Assembly (NCBI GenBank): GCA_031547885.1
Contig: JAVBRO010000001.1
Span: 124,001 to 188,000, forward strand
Source: UBA940 sp031547885
GTDB taxonomy: Bacteria > Bacteroidota > Bacteroidia > Bacteroidales > Rikenellaceae
DNA: 64,000 nt
Reading direction: 5' to 3'
Within the stretch, counting starts at the first letter, position 1; each line of letters begins with the position of its first letter. Below, piece after piece: positions 32,121-40,359 of the stretch. The notes under the pieces are model-generated. The model had not been told where the DNA came from. It made no database searches and saw nothing but the letters and a program-made list of their open reading frames with translations. The translations under genes were made by a program, and so were the position numbers.

Positions 32121-32554
32121 AAATAAATAACACATACTTGATCATAGGCAAAATATTGGCAACGATAGTATGTTTATACGTGCTGATAATGCGGACATGG
32201 GATTTAATCGCAGATACGAATGTAAGAGATACATCATTGGAAAGAATAATCACAGAGTACACGCCTATCTATGGAACTGTATTCATTGCCTGTATATTTT
32301 TGCCGGTCTTTATGTGGAAAAAGTTCCTGTACATTAATCCGGTCATACGCATTATATTTATTGTCCTGTTGGTGGTCGGAGTATTCACTAATTTCATATA
32401 TATATTTTTATCCTTCACGCTATTGGTGCGAAAAATCGATTTATTCGCGTACGACCTTCCCAATTTCCTGAGTATCGTTTTACTGATAACTTCGATAATT
32501 GTTTTGAATTCCATTATGCCGTGGCGACGCACGGCAGATCAAAAAAAATCGTAA
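32117..32554 (+). CDS. A/T-rich integral membrane protein inserted in the dcw cluster
   Basis: A 145-residue hydrophobic protein with about four membrane segments (around residues 6-24, 48-68, 76-100, 112-135). No family recognised. It starts inside the rsmH stop codon (ATGA) and ends in a heptamer repeat, and its composition is clearly more A/T-rich than rsmH and ftsI. In other genomes ftsL follows rsmH directly, so this looks like an insertion, yet the overlap suggests translational coupling. Confidence 0.65.
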   Translation: MKINNTYLIIGKILATIVCLYVLIMRTWDLIADTNVRDTSLERIITEYTPIYGTVFIACIFLPVFMWKKFLYINPVIRIIFIVLLVVGVFTNFIYIFLSFTLLVRKIDLFAYDLPNFLSIVLLITSIIVLNSIMPWRRTADQKKS

Positions 32555-32577
32555 TTCGTAATTTGAAATTCGTAATT
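32549..32577. repeat. ATTACGA heptamer repeat, reverse orientation
   Basis: TCGTAAT-type units covering the last codons of the membrane protein and running up to the probable ftsL start codon. Confidence 0.85.
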
Positions 32578-33187
32578 GAGAGTGGAACGAGTAGAATACG
32601 ATCCCGAGATAGATCCTTCGATCCGCGAAGCGCAGGAGGAGGCCGAGCGCAAGCGCGAGCTTTCCGCCTTGATACGTCTCGAAATCCAGCGCATGGCACA
32701 GGAGAGCGAGGCGAAGAAAGAGAAGGAAGCCGACGACGAAGAGGAAGATGTGGAAGAGGATCCCGAAAAGGAACGCGAGGAGCAGGAACTCGACGAACGG
32801 CAGAGGCGCCGCGATGAAAAAAAGAAGAAAAAGCAGGAAAAATCGGAAAAGAACGCCCGCCGCGCCGCAGAAGGACGCCGGATGTTCCAGTCCGTATTCA
32901 CGGGAAATATCCTTTCGGCCGAATGGGTACGAAAGATGATGCCCTATCTGGCCGGGTTCGCCGTGCTGCTGATGCTCTACATCGCCAATATTTTCCACCT
33001 GCAGCGTCTCCACCGCAGCCAGCAGAGGCTCGAGGTGGAGATCCGCGAACTGAGCATCAAGGCCGTGGGATACTCGGCCGAACGCGCCCAGAACACCCAG
33101 CGCAGCGCAATAGTAAGGCGGCTGGAACAGAAGAACATACCATTGAAGGAGTTCCCGAAACCCGTCAAGACCATCGACTCGAAGTAG
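32576..33187 (+). CDS. ftsL: FtsL-like cell division protein with long charged N-terminus
   Basis: About 203 residues in the ftsL position between rsmH and ftsI. About 115 residues of alternating Glu/Lys/Arg-rich coil precede a single membrane span (around residues 122-142, LAGFAVLLMLYIANI) and a periplasmic coiled coil of about 60 residues, the FtsL layout that binds FtsQ and activates FtsWI. Usual FtsL has only 20-40 cytoplasmic residues, so the extension is unusual. The start is uncertain: no ATG is present; TTG at 32576 or GTG at 32582 is likely, both right after a heptamer repeat. Confidence 0.75.
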   Translation: MRVERVEYDPEIDPSIREAQEEAERKRELSALIRLEIQRMAQESEAKKEKEADDEEEDVEEDPEKEREEQELDERQRRRDEKKKKKQEKSEKNARRAAEGRRMFQSVFTGNILSAEWVRKMMPYLAGFAVLLMLYIANIFHLQRLHRSQQRLEVEIRELSIKAVGYSAERAQNTQRSAIVRRLEQKNIPLKEFPKPVKTIDSK

Positions 33188-33190
33188 AAA

Positions 33191-35419
33191 ATGAAAAAAG
33201 GACAGCCAAATATCAAACGGGAGATCATGGTGCGCGTAAAGCTGCTTTACGTGGTGTTTTTCTTTTTGGGTATATGCATCTTCGGGCGTATTATCTGGCT
33301 GCAGTACGGCCCCGAATCGAAAAAACTCAAAGAAAAGGCCGAAAAGACCAACTTCACGCTGGCAAGGGTCGACGCGGCGCGCGGCGAGATCATGGCCGCC
33401 GACGGGCAGCTGCTTGCGACTTCGGTCCAAAAATACTACGTGGGCATCGACTTCCGCGCCGAGGGGCTCAAGCAGGACGTTTTCGAGGCCAACGTCGACG
33501 GCCTCGCCGAACGCATGGCGCAGAAATTCGGCGACCGGAGCAAAGCGGGCTACAAAAACATGCTGCAAAGCAGCTGGAACAACCGCGGCCAAACACGCTA
33601 CCGCCGGATCACCCCGCGTCTGGTCACCTACAACGAGCTTCAGGAACTCTATACCTTCCCGCTGCTGAACCTGCCGCCGAATCAGGGCGGCCGTTCGATA
33701 GAGGTGGTGACCGAAAGGGTGCGCCCCTACGGAAAACTGGCCGAGCGCACCATAGGCAAGACCGTCGAAGTGCGCGATACCCTGGTGAAGCCAGGCAAAG
33801 ACTCGCTCAAACGTCAAAAGATCTATGTCCTGACCGAAAAAGGGCAGAGCGGAATCGAGTTTTCGTTCAACGATCAGCTCAAAGGGCAGAGCGGGTGGCA
33901 GATGAAGCAGAAGATCGCCGACAATTTCTATATCCCCGTAGACAGCGACCTCAACTCCGAGCCGGTCAACGGCCGCGACGTCACCACCACGATCGATATG
34001 GATTTCCAGGATGTGGCCTCTTCGATGCTCGAAAGCCAGTTGGTGAGATACAACGCGATGTGGGGGACGGTTGTGCTGATGGAGGTCGCCACAGGCGAGA
34101 TCAAGGCCATAGCAAACCTCACCAACCACGGCGGAAACTGCATCGAGGATTACAACTACGCCCTGGGCGGGGTCTCCGAGCCGGGATCGACCTTCAAACT
34201 GGCGTCGCTGCTGGCCCTGCTGGACGACGGGATGAACCTCGACGACAAGGTGGAGATCGGCGACGGGACAATGCCGCTCCCCGGAGGAAGGAGCATAAAA
34301 GACGACCACAAGCCCGAAAACAGCATCCTTACGCTGAAGCGCGTGTTCGAGACCTCGTCCAACGTCGGTTTCGTCAAGGCGACGGAGAAACGGTTCAAGG
34401 ACAAGGGGCGCGAAAAAGATTATGTCGATTACATCGTCAACCTCGGTTTCGACCGTCCGCTCGGCATGGGTATGACGGGAGAGGCGGTTCCCCTTTTCCA
34501 CAAACCCTCGCCCGAACATATACAGGCCGGCCGCTGGCACAGGAATTCGATCGCCTATATGTCGCACGGCTACGGTTTCGAGATCAGCCCTCTGCACACT
34601 CTCACCCTCTACAACGCCGTGGCGAACAACGGCAAAATGGTGAAGCCGATGCTCATCAGGGAACTGTCGGAGTACGGCACATCTATCCGGAAATACCAGA
34701 CCGAGGTGATCAACCCCAGCATCGCCCCGTCGCGCACTATAAAAAATGTGCAGATATGCCTCGAAGGGGTCGTGGACGAAGGAACGGCCACGGTGCTGAA
34801 AAACCCGTACTATACTGTGGCGGCAAAGACCGGTACGGCACAGCAGCTGACCGGCGGACGATATCTGGGCGGCTACGCGGGACAGCTCTACATGGCGACA
34901 ATGGTGGGATATTTTCCGGCCGACAACCCCAAGTACAGCATCATCGTGGCCATCGGGACGCGCTACGGGTCGGGTGCATATAACATCTACGGTTCGACGC
35001 TGGCCGGCCCCGTCTTCAAAGCGGTTGCCGACAGGGTCTACGTCACGCACCACGAATGGCAGGAGCCTGTGGACCGCACAAATCCGAAAGTTACGCAGCC
35101 GCCCGCGGTGAAAGGAGGCCCCGTGCGCGCCGTGCGTAAAGTGTCGAACGAACTGAATATAAAACTTGCCGACGACGCGCGGAAAAACGATTGGGTCCGC
35201 ACGAAAGCCGACTCCGTCTCCGTCGCTGCGACGACCGTTTCGACGGCAGGAGGGACGGTTCCACCTGTGATCGGCATGGGGTTGAAGGACGCATTGTACG
35301 CGATTGAGAGCCGCGGACTGAAAACCGATTTTTCGGGTAAGGGGAAAGTAGTGGCGCAATCCCCTGCGGCAGGCGAAACCGTACGGCCCGGCGCAACTAT
35401 AACAATAACATTAAGATGA
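33191..35419 (+). CDS. ftsI: Septal peptidoglycan transpeptidase (PBP3-type) with C-terminal PASTA domain
   Basis: A 742-residue class B penicillin-binding protein. One N-terminal membrane span (VKLLYVVFFFLGICIFGRIIWL), a dimerisation/pedestal domain, then the transpeptidase domain: SxxK as STFK in EPGSTFKLAS, SxN in FETSSNVGFVK, and KTGTAQQ. The last 65 residues (VIGMGLKDALYAIESRGLKTDF...) form one PASTA unit. It crosslinks septal glycan with FtsW. Three bases follow ftsL; a 210-base gap with a GTCAT repeat separates it from murE. Confidence 0.95.
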   Translation: MKKGQPNIKREIMVRVKLLYVVFFFLGICIFGRIIWLQYGPESKKLKEKAEKTNFTLARVDAARGEIMAADGQLLATSVQKYYVGIDFRAEGLKQDVFEANVDGLAERMAQKFGDRSKAGYKNMLQSSWNNRGQTRYRRITPRLVTYNELQELYTFPLLNLPPNQGGRSIEVVTERVRPYGKLAERTIGKTVEVRDTLVKPGKDSLKRQKIYVLTEKGQSGIEFSFNDQLKGQSGWQMKQKIADNFYIPVDSDLNSEPVNGRDVTTTIDMDFQDVASSMLESQLVRYNAMWGTVVLMEVATGEIKAIANLTNHGGNCIEDYNYALGGVSEPGSTFKLASLLALLDDGMNLDDKVEIGDGTMPLPGGRSIKDDHKPENSILTLKRVFETSSNVGFVKATEKRFKDKGREKDYVDYIVNLGFDRPLGMGMTGEAVPLFHKPSPEHIQAGRWHRNSIAYMSHGYGFEISPLHTLTLYNAVANNGKMVKPMLIRELSEYGTSIRKYQTEVINPSIAPSRTIKNVQICLEGVVDEGTATVLKNPYYTVAAKTGTAQQLTGGRYLGGYAGQLYMATMVGYFPADNPKYSIIVAIGTRYGSGAYNIYGSTLAGPVFKAVADRVYVTHHEWQEPVDRTNPKVTQPPAVKGGPVRAVRKVSNELNIKLADDARKNDWVRTKADSVSVAATTVSTAGGTVPPVIGMGLKDALYAIESRGLKTDFSGKGKVVAQSPAAGETVRPGATITITLR

Positions 35420-35437
35420 TAGTGAAAGACAATAAAC

Positions 35438-35619
35438 GTCATTCCGAGCGAGGTCGATCCAGCAACATACTGCGAGACAGCAGAGTCGATCGACCGACGA
35501 GGAAACTACCGAATAACTCTGAAGACCGAAGCGGATTAAATTGCAAGGTAGATCCCTCGTAGCCGGATGTGATGATTATTTTTTAGAAAACTTAATGCAT
35601 CCGGCTCACTCGGGATGAC
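35438..35619. repeat. GTCATTCCGAG inverted repeat, ftsI-murE gap
   Basis: Starts GTCATTCCGAGCGAGGTCGAT and ends CCGGCTCACTCGGGATGAC, with internal GACGAGG and CCCTCGT words. Similar in size and layout to 21466-21649 and 52640-52825. Confidence 0.88.
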
Positions 35620-35630
35620 ATGTAAAAGCA

Positions 35631-37103
35631 ATGAAACTCAAAGAGATATTAAAAGAAATAAAGATTCTGCGCTCGGTGGGACCGGAAGACGCGGAGATCG
35701 CCGCGATGACCTTCGATTCGAGGGCGGCTGTGGACGGTTCGCTCTTCTTCGCGCTGAAAGGGACGGCCAGCGACGGTCATGAATACATTCCGGCGGCGGT
35801 CGAAAACGGCGCGGCGGCCGTTGTGTGCGAACACATGCCCGACGGGACGCAGGAAGGTGTGGCCTATATTGTGGTCGAAGATTCGCACAAAGCTATGGGG
35901 CAGGCCGCATCGGCTTTTTACGGACATCCGAGCCGCCGACTCAGGCTCGTGGGAGTGACCGGGACCAACGGCAAGACCACCACGGCGACGCTGCTCTACG
36001 ATATGTTCCGCGCGCTGGGACACCGCGCCGGACTGCTCTCGACTGTGGATTACCGCATAGGCAACGTCGTGCTGCCGTCGACACATACCACTCCAGACCC
36101 ACTGAGACTCAATGCGATGCTTGCAACTATGGTCGAAAAAGGGTGCGGACAGTGCTTCATGGAGGTCAGTTCGCACTCGGTGGTGCAGGAGCGCATCGCC
36201 GGGCTGGAATTCGCCGGAGCGGCATTCACCAACATAACCCACGACCACCTGGACTACCACGGCACTTTCGCCAACTACATAGCGGCCAAGAAGATGTTCT
36301 TCGACGGCCTGCCCGCGGCCGCTTTCGCCGTCACGAACATCGACGACCGCAACGGCCGTGTGATGATTCAGAACACACGGGCCGCCGTCAAGACTCTTTC
36401 GCTGCGTTCGATGGCCGATTTCCGGTGCAAGATCGTCGAAAAGCATTTCGACGGGATGCTGCTGATGATAGACGGCGTGGAAGTATGGGTACATTTCATC
36501 GGCAGGTTCAACGCCTACAACCTGCTGACGGTCTATGCCTGCGCGCGCATGCTGGGGATCGAAAAAGAGGATGCACTGCGGGTCCTCAGCGTCTTGACGC
36601 CGGTGAGCGGGCGTTTCGAGACGGTTCGTTCGAAGGGCGGCATCACAGCCATAGTCGACTACGCCCACACTCCGGACGCCCTGCAGAACGTGTTGGACAC
36701 AATTGCCGAACTTCGTACGCCCGGCCAGAAACTCTATACGGTGGTGGGATGCGGAGGCGACCGCGATGCCGCAAAACGCCCTGTGATGGCGCGCATAGCG
36801 GCTTCATGCAGCGATTTCACCATCCTGACCTCGGACAATCCGCGCACCGAGGACCCCGCGGCGATACTCGAGCAGATGAAAGCCGGACTGGAACCCGGCC
36901 AGAAAGCGATAACCATAATCGACCGCCGCGAAGCGATCAATGCCGCCGCCGCGATGGCACGTCCGGGCGACATTATCCTGCTCGCCGGCAAAGGACATGA
37001 GGATTACCAGATCGTCGGGACGGAGAAACACCATTTCGACGACCGGGAAGAGATACGCAATGCATTTCTCAATTACGAATTACGAATTACGAATTACGAA
37101 TAG
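35631..37103 (+). CDS. murE: UDP-MurNAc-tripeptide synthetase (meso-diaminopimelate-adding)
   Basis: A 490-residue Mur ligase that adds the third stem-peptide residue. ATP loop GVTGTNGKTTTATLLYDM, EVSSHSVVQERI, FTNITHDHLDYHGT and the DNPRTEDP motif, which in the family indicates meso-diaminopimelate rather than lysine as substrate. The C-terminus LNYELRITNYE is read from ATTACGA repeats and is not part of the family fold. Two bases separate the stop from the following frameshifted gene. Confidence 0.96.
   Translation: MKLKEILKEIKILRSVGPEDAEIAAMTFDSRAAVDGSLFFALKGTASDGHEYIPAAVENGAAAVVCEHMPDGTQEGVAYIVVEDSHKAMGQAASAFYGHPSRRLRLVGVTGTNGKTTTATLLYDMFRALGHRAGLLSTVDYRIGNVVLPSTHTTPDPLRLNAMLATMVEKGCGQCFMEVSSHSVVQERIAGLEFAGAAFTNITHDHLDYHGTFANYIAAKKMFFDGLPAAAFAVTNIDDRNGRVMIQNTRAAVKTLSLRSMADFRCKIVEKHFDGMLLMIDGVEVWVHFIGRFNAYNLLTVYACARMLGIEKEDALRVLSVLTPVSGRFETVRSKGGITAIVDYAHTPDALQNVLDTIAELRTPGQKLYTVVGCGGDRDAAKRPVMARIAASCSDFTILTSDNPRTEDPAAILEQMKAGLEPGQKAITIIDRREAINAAAAMARPGDIILLAGKGHEDYQIVGTEKHHFDDREEIRNAFLNYELRITNYE
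37070..37101. repeat. ATTACGA heptamer repeat encoding the MurE C-terminus
   Basis: Four to five sense-oriented units, translated as NYELRITNYE. Together with the reversed copy at 37454-37478 it brackets the S23 gene. Confidence 0.92.
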
Positions 37104-37105
37104 CA

Positions 37106-37466
37106 ATGAAAACAGAGAATATCATACAGGAAAAATCATTCGCTTTTGCAGTACGTATCGTAAACCTTTACAAGTATTTATGCGAAAGAGAAGAAAGAAT
37201 TTGTTTTGTCAAAACAAATTCTTCGATGCGGGACCTCCATAGGAGCAAATATCGAAGAATCCATAGGCGGACAGTCCAGCAACGATTTTTTATCTAAAAT
37301 AAGCATTAGCTACAAAGAAGCAAGAGAGAGTATTTATTGGTTGAAATTATTATCAACCACCGGATTTTTAGATGACAAACATGCCAAAAGCCTTATAGTA
37401 GACGCAGAAGAACTATGTAAAATAATGGGCGCGATACAATTATCTATCAAAAATCGTAATTCGTAA
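37106..37466 (+). pseudogene. Four-helix-bundle (S23/IVP-like) protein, frameshifted
   Basis: The first part (MKTENIIQEKSFAFAVRIVNLYKYLCE) and the second part (EFVLSKQILRCGTSIGANIEESIGGQS...LSIKNRN) together form one S23-type four-helix-bundle protein of about 119 residues, but they are in different frames. Removing one A from the AAA at 37185-37187 restores a continuous reading (CE-EKKEFVLSKQ). The gene is A/T-rich, lies between murE and mraY, and is flanked by inverted ATTACGA repeats. S23 proteins are known from 23S rRNA intervening sequences and as scattered single genes in Bacteroidota; their function is unclear. A true lesion, a sequencing error in the A run, or slippage are all possible. 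Confidence 0.75.
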
Positions 37467-37478
37467 TTCGTAATTGAA
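37454..37478. repeat. ATTACGA heptamer repeat, reverse orientation, before mraY
   Basis: Three TCGTAAT units coding the last S23 residues on the plus strand before its stop and ending one base before the mraY ATG at 37480. Confidence 0.9.
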
Positions 37479-37479
37479 T

Positions 37480-38709
37480 ATGTTTTATTCATTAGGAGAA
37501 TACCTGCAGCGGCAGTTCGACATCCCGGGAACGGGGGTCTTCCAATACCTTTCGTTCCGTGCGGCGGCGGCGATAATCATCGCCCTTCTGATCGCGATGG
37601 TATTCGGTGCGTCGATCATAAAATTATTGAAACGCAAACAGATAGGCGAAGATGTCCGTGAACTCGGCCTCGAAGGCCAGTCGCAGAAAAAAGGCACGCC
37701 GACGATGGGCGGCCTGATAATCCTCGCGGCGATCCTCGTCCCGATCCTATTGTTCGGCGACCTGGGTAACGTCTACACGCAGTTGATGGTCATTTCGACG
37801 GTGTGGCTCGGCCTGATTGGATTCCTGGACGACTACATCAAGGTTTTCCGCCACAACAAAAAGGGACTCCCCGGCAGATTCAAGATCGTGGGGCAGGTGG
37901 GCCTGGGCATCATCGTCGGCACGGCGATGTGGCTCAGTCCGCAGGTTGTGGTCAAGGAGATACACAGTCCGCAGTCCGGCGAGGTGGTGCTCTTCTCGGG
38001 CGAGCATGCCCTGCAGTCGGGCGCGCCGGAAAAGACCACCAAGACCACCATCCCGTTCCTCAAGAACAAGGAGCTCGACTACGGGGTGCTGACCGGCGAA
38101 AAAGGCGATAACGGCCCCGTGACGTGGGTACTTTACATTCTGGTCGCCATTTTCATCATCACGGCGGTCTCCAACGCGGCCAACCTCACGGACGGACTCG
38201 ACGGGCTCAACACCGGGGTCGCGATCCCGATAGTGGTGATCCTCGGGGCGTTCGCCTACCTGTCGGGCAACATCATATACGCCGACTATCTCAACATAAT
38301 GTACATCCCCGGCGCGGGAGATCTGCTGGTATTTGCGGCGGCGATGGCGGGAGCGCTCATCGGCTTCATGTGGTACAACGGCTACCCGGCGCAGGTATTC
38401 ATGGGCGACACCGGAAGCCTCGCCATCGGCGGCGTGATCGCGGTGCTGGCCCTCTTGATCCGCAAGGAACTGCTGCTGCCCATCCTGTGCGGCGTCTATA
38501 TGATCGAGACCTGCTCGGTGATAATCCAGCGCGTGTGGTTCAAGATAACCAAGAAAAAATACGGCGAAGGACGGCGCGTCTTCCTGATGTCGCCCATCCA
38601 CCACCACTACCAGAAAAAAGGCTACCACGAATCGAAGATAGTCATACGGTTCATCATCATCTCGATCCTGCTGGCGGCCATCACTTTAACGACCTTAAAA
38701 GTTCGTTAA
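37480..38709 (+). CDS. mraY: Phospho-N-acetylmuramoyl-pentapeptide transferase
   Basis: About 409 residues, polytopic membrane enzyme that makes lipid I from UDP-MurNAc-pentapeptide and undecaprenyl phosphate. KKGTPTMGGLIIL, LGLIGFLDDYIKVFRHNKKGLPGR with the catalytic Asp pair, NAANLTDGLDGLNTG, FMGDTGSLAIGG and SPIHHHYQKKG are the family motifs. The protein has an insertion of about 40 residues (ALQSGAPEKTTKTTIPFLKN) seen in Bacteroidota MraY. The ATG at 37480 is used; two codons upstream are repeat-derived. Confidence 0.97.
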   Translation: MFYSLGEYLQRQFDIPGTGVFQYLSFRAAAAIIIALLIAMVFGASIIKLLKRKQIGEDVRELGLEGQSQKKGTPTMGGLIILAAILVPILLFGDLGNVYTQLMVISTVWLGLIGFLDDYIKVFRHNKKGLPGRFKIVGQVGLGIIVGTAMWLSPQVVVKEIHSPQSGEVVLFSGEHALQSGAPEKTTKTTIPFLKNKELDYGVLTGEKGDNGPVTWVLYILVAIFIITAVSNAANLTDGLDGLNTGVAIPIVVILGAFAYLSGNIIYADYLNIMYIPGAGDLLVFAAAMAGALIGFMWYNGYPAQVFMGDTGSLAIGGVIAVLALLIRKELLLPILCGVYMIETCSVIIQRVWFKITKKKYGEGRRVFLMSPIHHHYQKKGYHESKIVIRFIIISILLAAITLTTLKVR

Positions 38710-38712
38710 TGT

Positions 38713-38890
38713 AAAATGGAAAACGAAAGATGAAAAATGAAAGAAGATTTTGATCTGGATTGCTTCAGGCTTACAGCCTTCGCAATGACGGAGACGCCAA
38801 TCGTCATTGCGAGGAGGTACGAAGTACCGACGCGGCAATCCAGAAAGCCTGCGGCAACGGCCGCTCAATAATTTTTCATCTTTCATCAAA
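38713..38890. repeat. Inverted short-word element (GATGAAA arms) with embedded GTCATTGCGAG repeat
   Basis: Arms GAAAGATGAAAAATGAAAG (38722-38742) and TTTTTCATCTTTCATC (38872-38888). The core contains another repeat, CTGGATTGC...CGCAATGACG and CGTCATTGCGAGG...GCAATCCAG (38755-38844), so one element sits inside another. Confidence 0.82.
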
Positions 38891-38894
38891 AAAA

Positions 38895-40256
38895 ATGACT
38901 ATGGAAAAGAACAAGAGAATAGTAGTACTCGGGGGGGGCATAAGCGGTTACGGCTCGGCCATACTCGCCAAAAAGAGAGGGTTCGACGTCTTCCTGTCGG
39001 ACCTGGGGACGATCGCGCCCAAATACAAGGCGAGACTCGAAGAGTGGAACGTGCCTTTCGAAGAGGGGCGGCACACCGAAGAACTTATCCTGAACGCGGA
39101 CGAGGTCATCAAAAGCCCGGGCATTCCTGACAAGGCTCCTATCGTGAAGGCGCTCGCGGAAAAGGGTATCCCGATAATCTCGGAGATCGAGTTCGCCGGG
39201 CGCTACACAGATGCCAGAACCATCTGCATCACGGGGTCGAACGGCAAGACCACGACCACCACCCTCGCCTGGCGTATCCTGAAAGATGCCGGATTCAACG
39301 TGGGTCTGGGCGGCAACATAGGCGAAAGTTTCGCATACCAGGTCGCCACAGCCGAACACGACTGGTACGTACTTGAGCTTAGCAGCTTCCAACTCGACGG
39401 GATGCGCAGTTTCCGTGCCGACGTGGCGGTGCTGATGAACGTCACGCCCGACCATCTCGACCGCTACAACTACTCGTTCGACCACTACGCCGCCAGCAAA
39501 ATGCGCATCGTGCAGAACCAGCGCCCCGAGGACAGTTTCATCTACTGCGCCGACGACCCGAAGACCGTCGAAATGATGACGCAGTATAACATGCCGATGC
39601 GCCGCCTGCCTTTCTCGGTAGAGGAGAAGCAGAAGCAGGGCGCGTGGCTCTCCGAAGGCACGATAAAGGCGACTGTCGGCAGTGAAAAGCTCGAAATAGA
39701 GACCGCGGCGATGAAGATACACGGCATACACAACACCTACAACGCGATGGCGGCGGGGATGGCGGCCATGGCAGCGGGGGTTCAGGCGGAGAGCATCGTG
39801 CGCACCGTGACCGCTTTCGAGGGGGTCGAACACCGCCTGCAGCACGTGGGCGTGATCGACGGCGTGGAGTACGTCAACGACTCGAAAGCGACCAACGTCG
39901 ACTCGGTGTGGTACGCGCTGGAAAGCATGACAAAACCGGTGATCTGGATCGCCGGGGGGACCGACAAGGGCAACAACTACGAACCGCTCTTCCCGCTGGC
40001 GCACAAGGTCAAGGGGCTGGTGTGCATGGGCATCAACAACGAAAAACTGGTGACGTCGTTCCGCGGGCTGATACATGAGATCTACAAGACAGGGAGCCTC
40101 GACGACGCCATGAAACGCGCGCGCAAGCTGGCCGAACCGGGCGACGTGGTGCTCCTTTCGCCCGCCTGCGCAAGTTTCGACCTGTTCGAGAACTACGAAC
40201 ACAGGGGAAATCTCTTTCGACAGTGGGTCGAAAAGGAAATGAAGAATGATGAATGA
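38895..40256 (+). CDS. murD: UDP-MurNAc-L-alanine:D-glutamate ligase
   Basis: About 453 residues. RIVVLGGGISGYGSAILAKKRG is the UDP-binding start, ICITGSNGKTTTTTL the ATP loop, LELSSFQLDG and LMNVTPDHLDRYNYSFDHYAASK the Mur ligase motifs, and VEYVNDSKATNVDSVWYAL the C-terminal domain. MTMEKNK (38895) or MEKNK (38901) are both possible starts; longer upstream readings would translate the repeat element. Confidence 0.97.
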   Translation: MTMEKNKRIVVLGGGISGYGSAILAKKRGFDVFLSDLGTIAPKYKARLEEWNVPFEEGRHTEELILNADEVIKSPGIPDKAPIVKALAEKGIPIISEIEFAGRYTDARTICITGSNGKTTTTTLAWRILKDAGFNVGLGGNIGESFAYQVATAEHDWYVLELSSFQLDGMRSFRADVAVLMNVTPDHLDRYNYSFDHYAASKMRIVQNQRPEDSFIYCADDPKTVEMMTQYNMPMRRLPFSVEEKQKQGAWLSEGTIKATVGSEKLEIETAAMKIHGIHNTYNAMAAGMAAMAAGVQAESIVRTVTAFEGVEHRLQHVGVIDGVEYVNDSKATNVDSVWYALESMTKPVIWIAGGTDKGNNYEPLFPLAHKVKGLVCMGINNEKLVTSFRGLIHEIYKTGSLDDAMKRARKLAEPGDVVLLSPACASFDLFENYEHRGNLFRQWVEKEMKNDE

Positions 40257-40352
40257 AAAATGAAGAAAGATCTTTCATTCGCAAAAATTATAGAAATGCG
40301 GAACATGGTTCCGCACCATAATTCTTCATTCTTCACTCTTCACTCTTCATTC
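40238..40352. repeat. Inverted short-word element (ATGAAGA arms), murD-ftsW
   Basis: Left arm of ATGAAGAATG-type words overlapping the last codons of murD, a core with hairpin TGCGGAAC-ATG-GTTCCGCA (40294-40312), and a right arm of TTCTTCATTCTTCACTCTTC words up to 40352. Confidence 0.85.
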
Positions 40353-40359
40353 GATAATT

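Noticed and set aside
32480..35359. A 959-codon open frame on the minus strand opposite ftsL and ftsI
   Set aside because: It lies antisense to well-recognised genes, has Arg/His/Val-rich composition typical of a G+C-rich shadow frame, and resembles no family.
38760..38894. Longer N-terminus for murD
   Set aside because: The added residues come from the repeat element; MurD begins at its UDP-binding motif.
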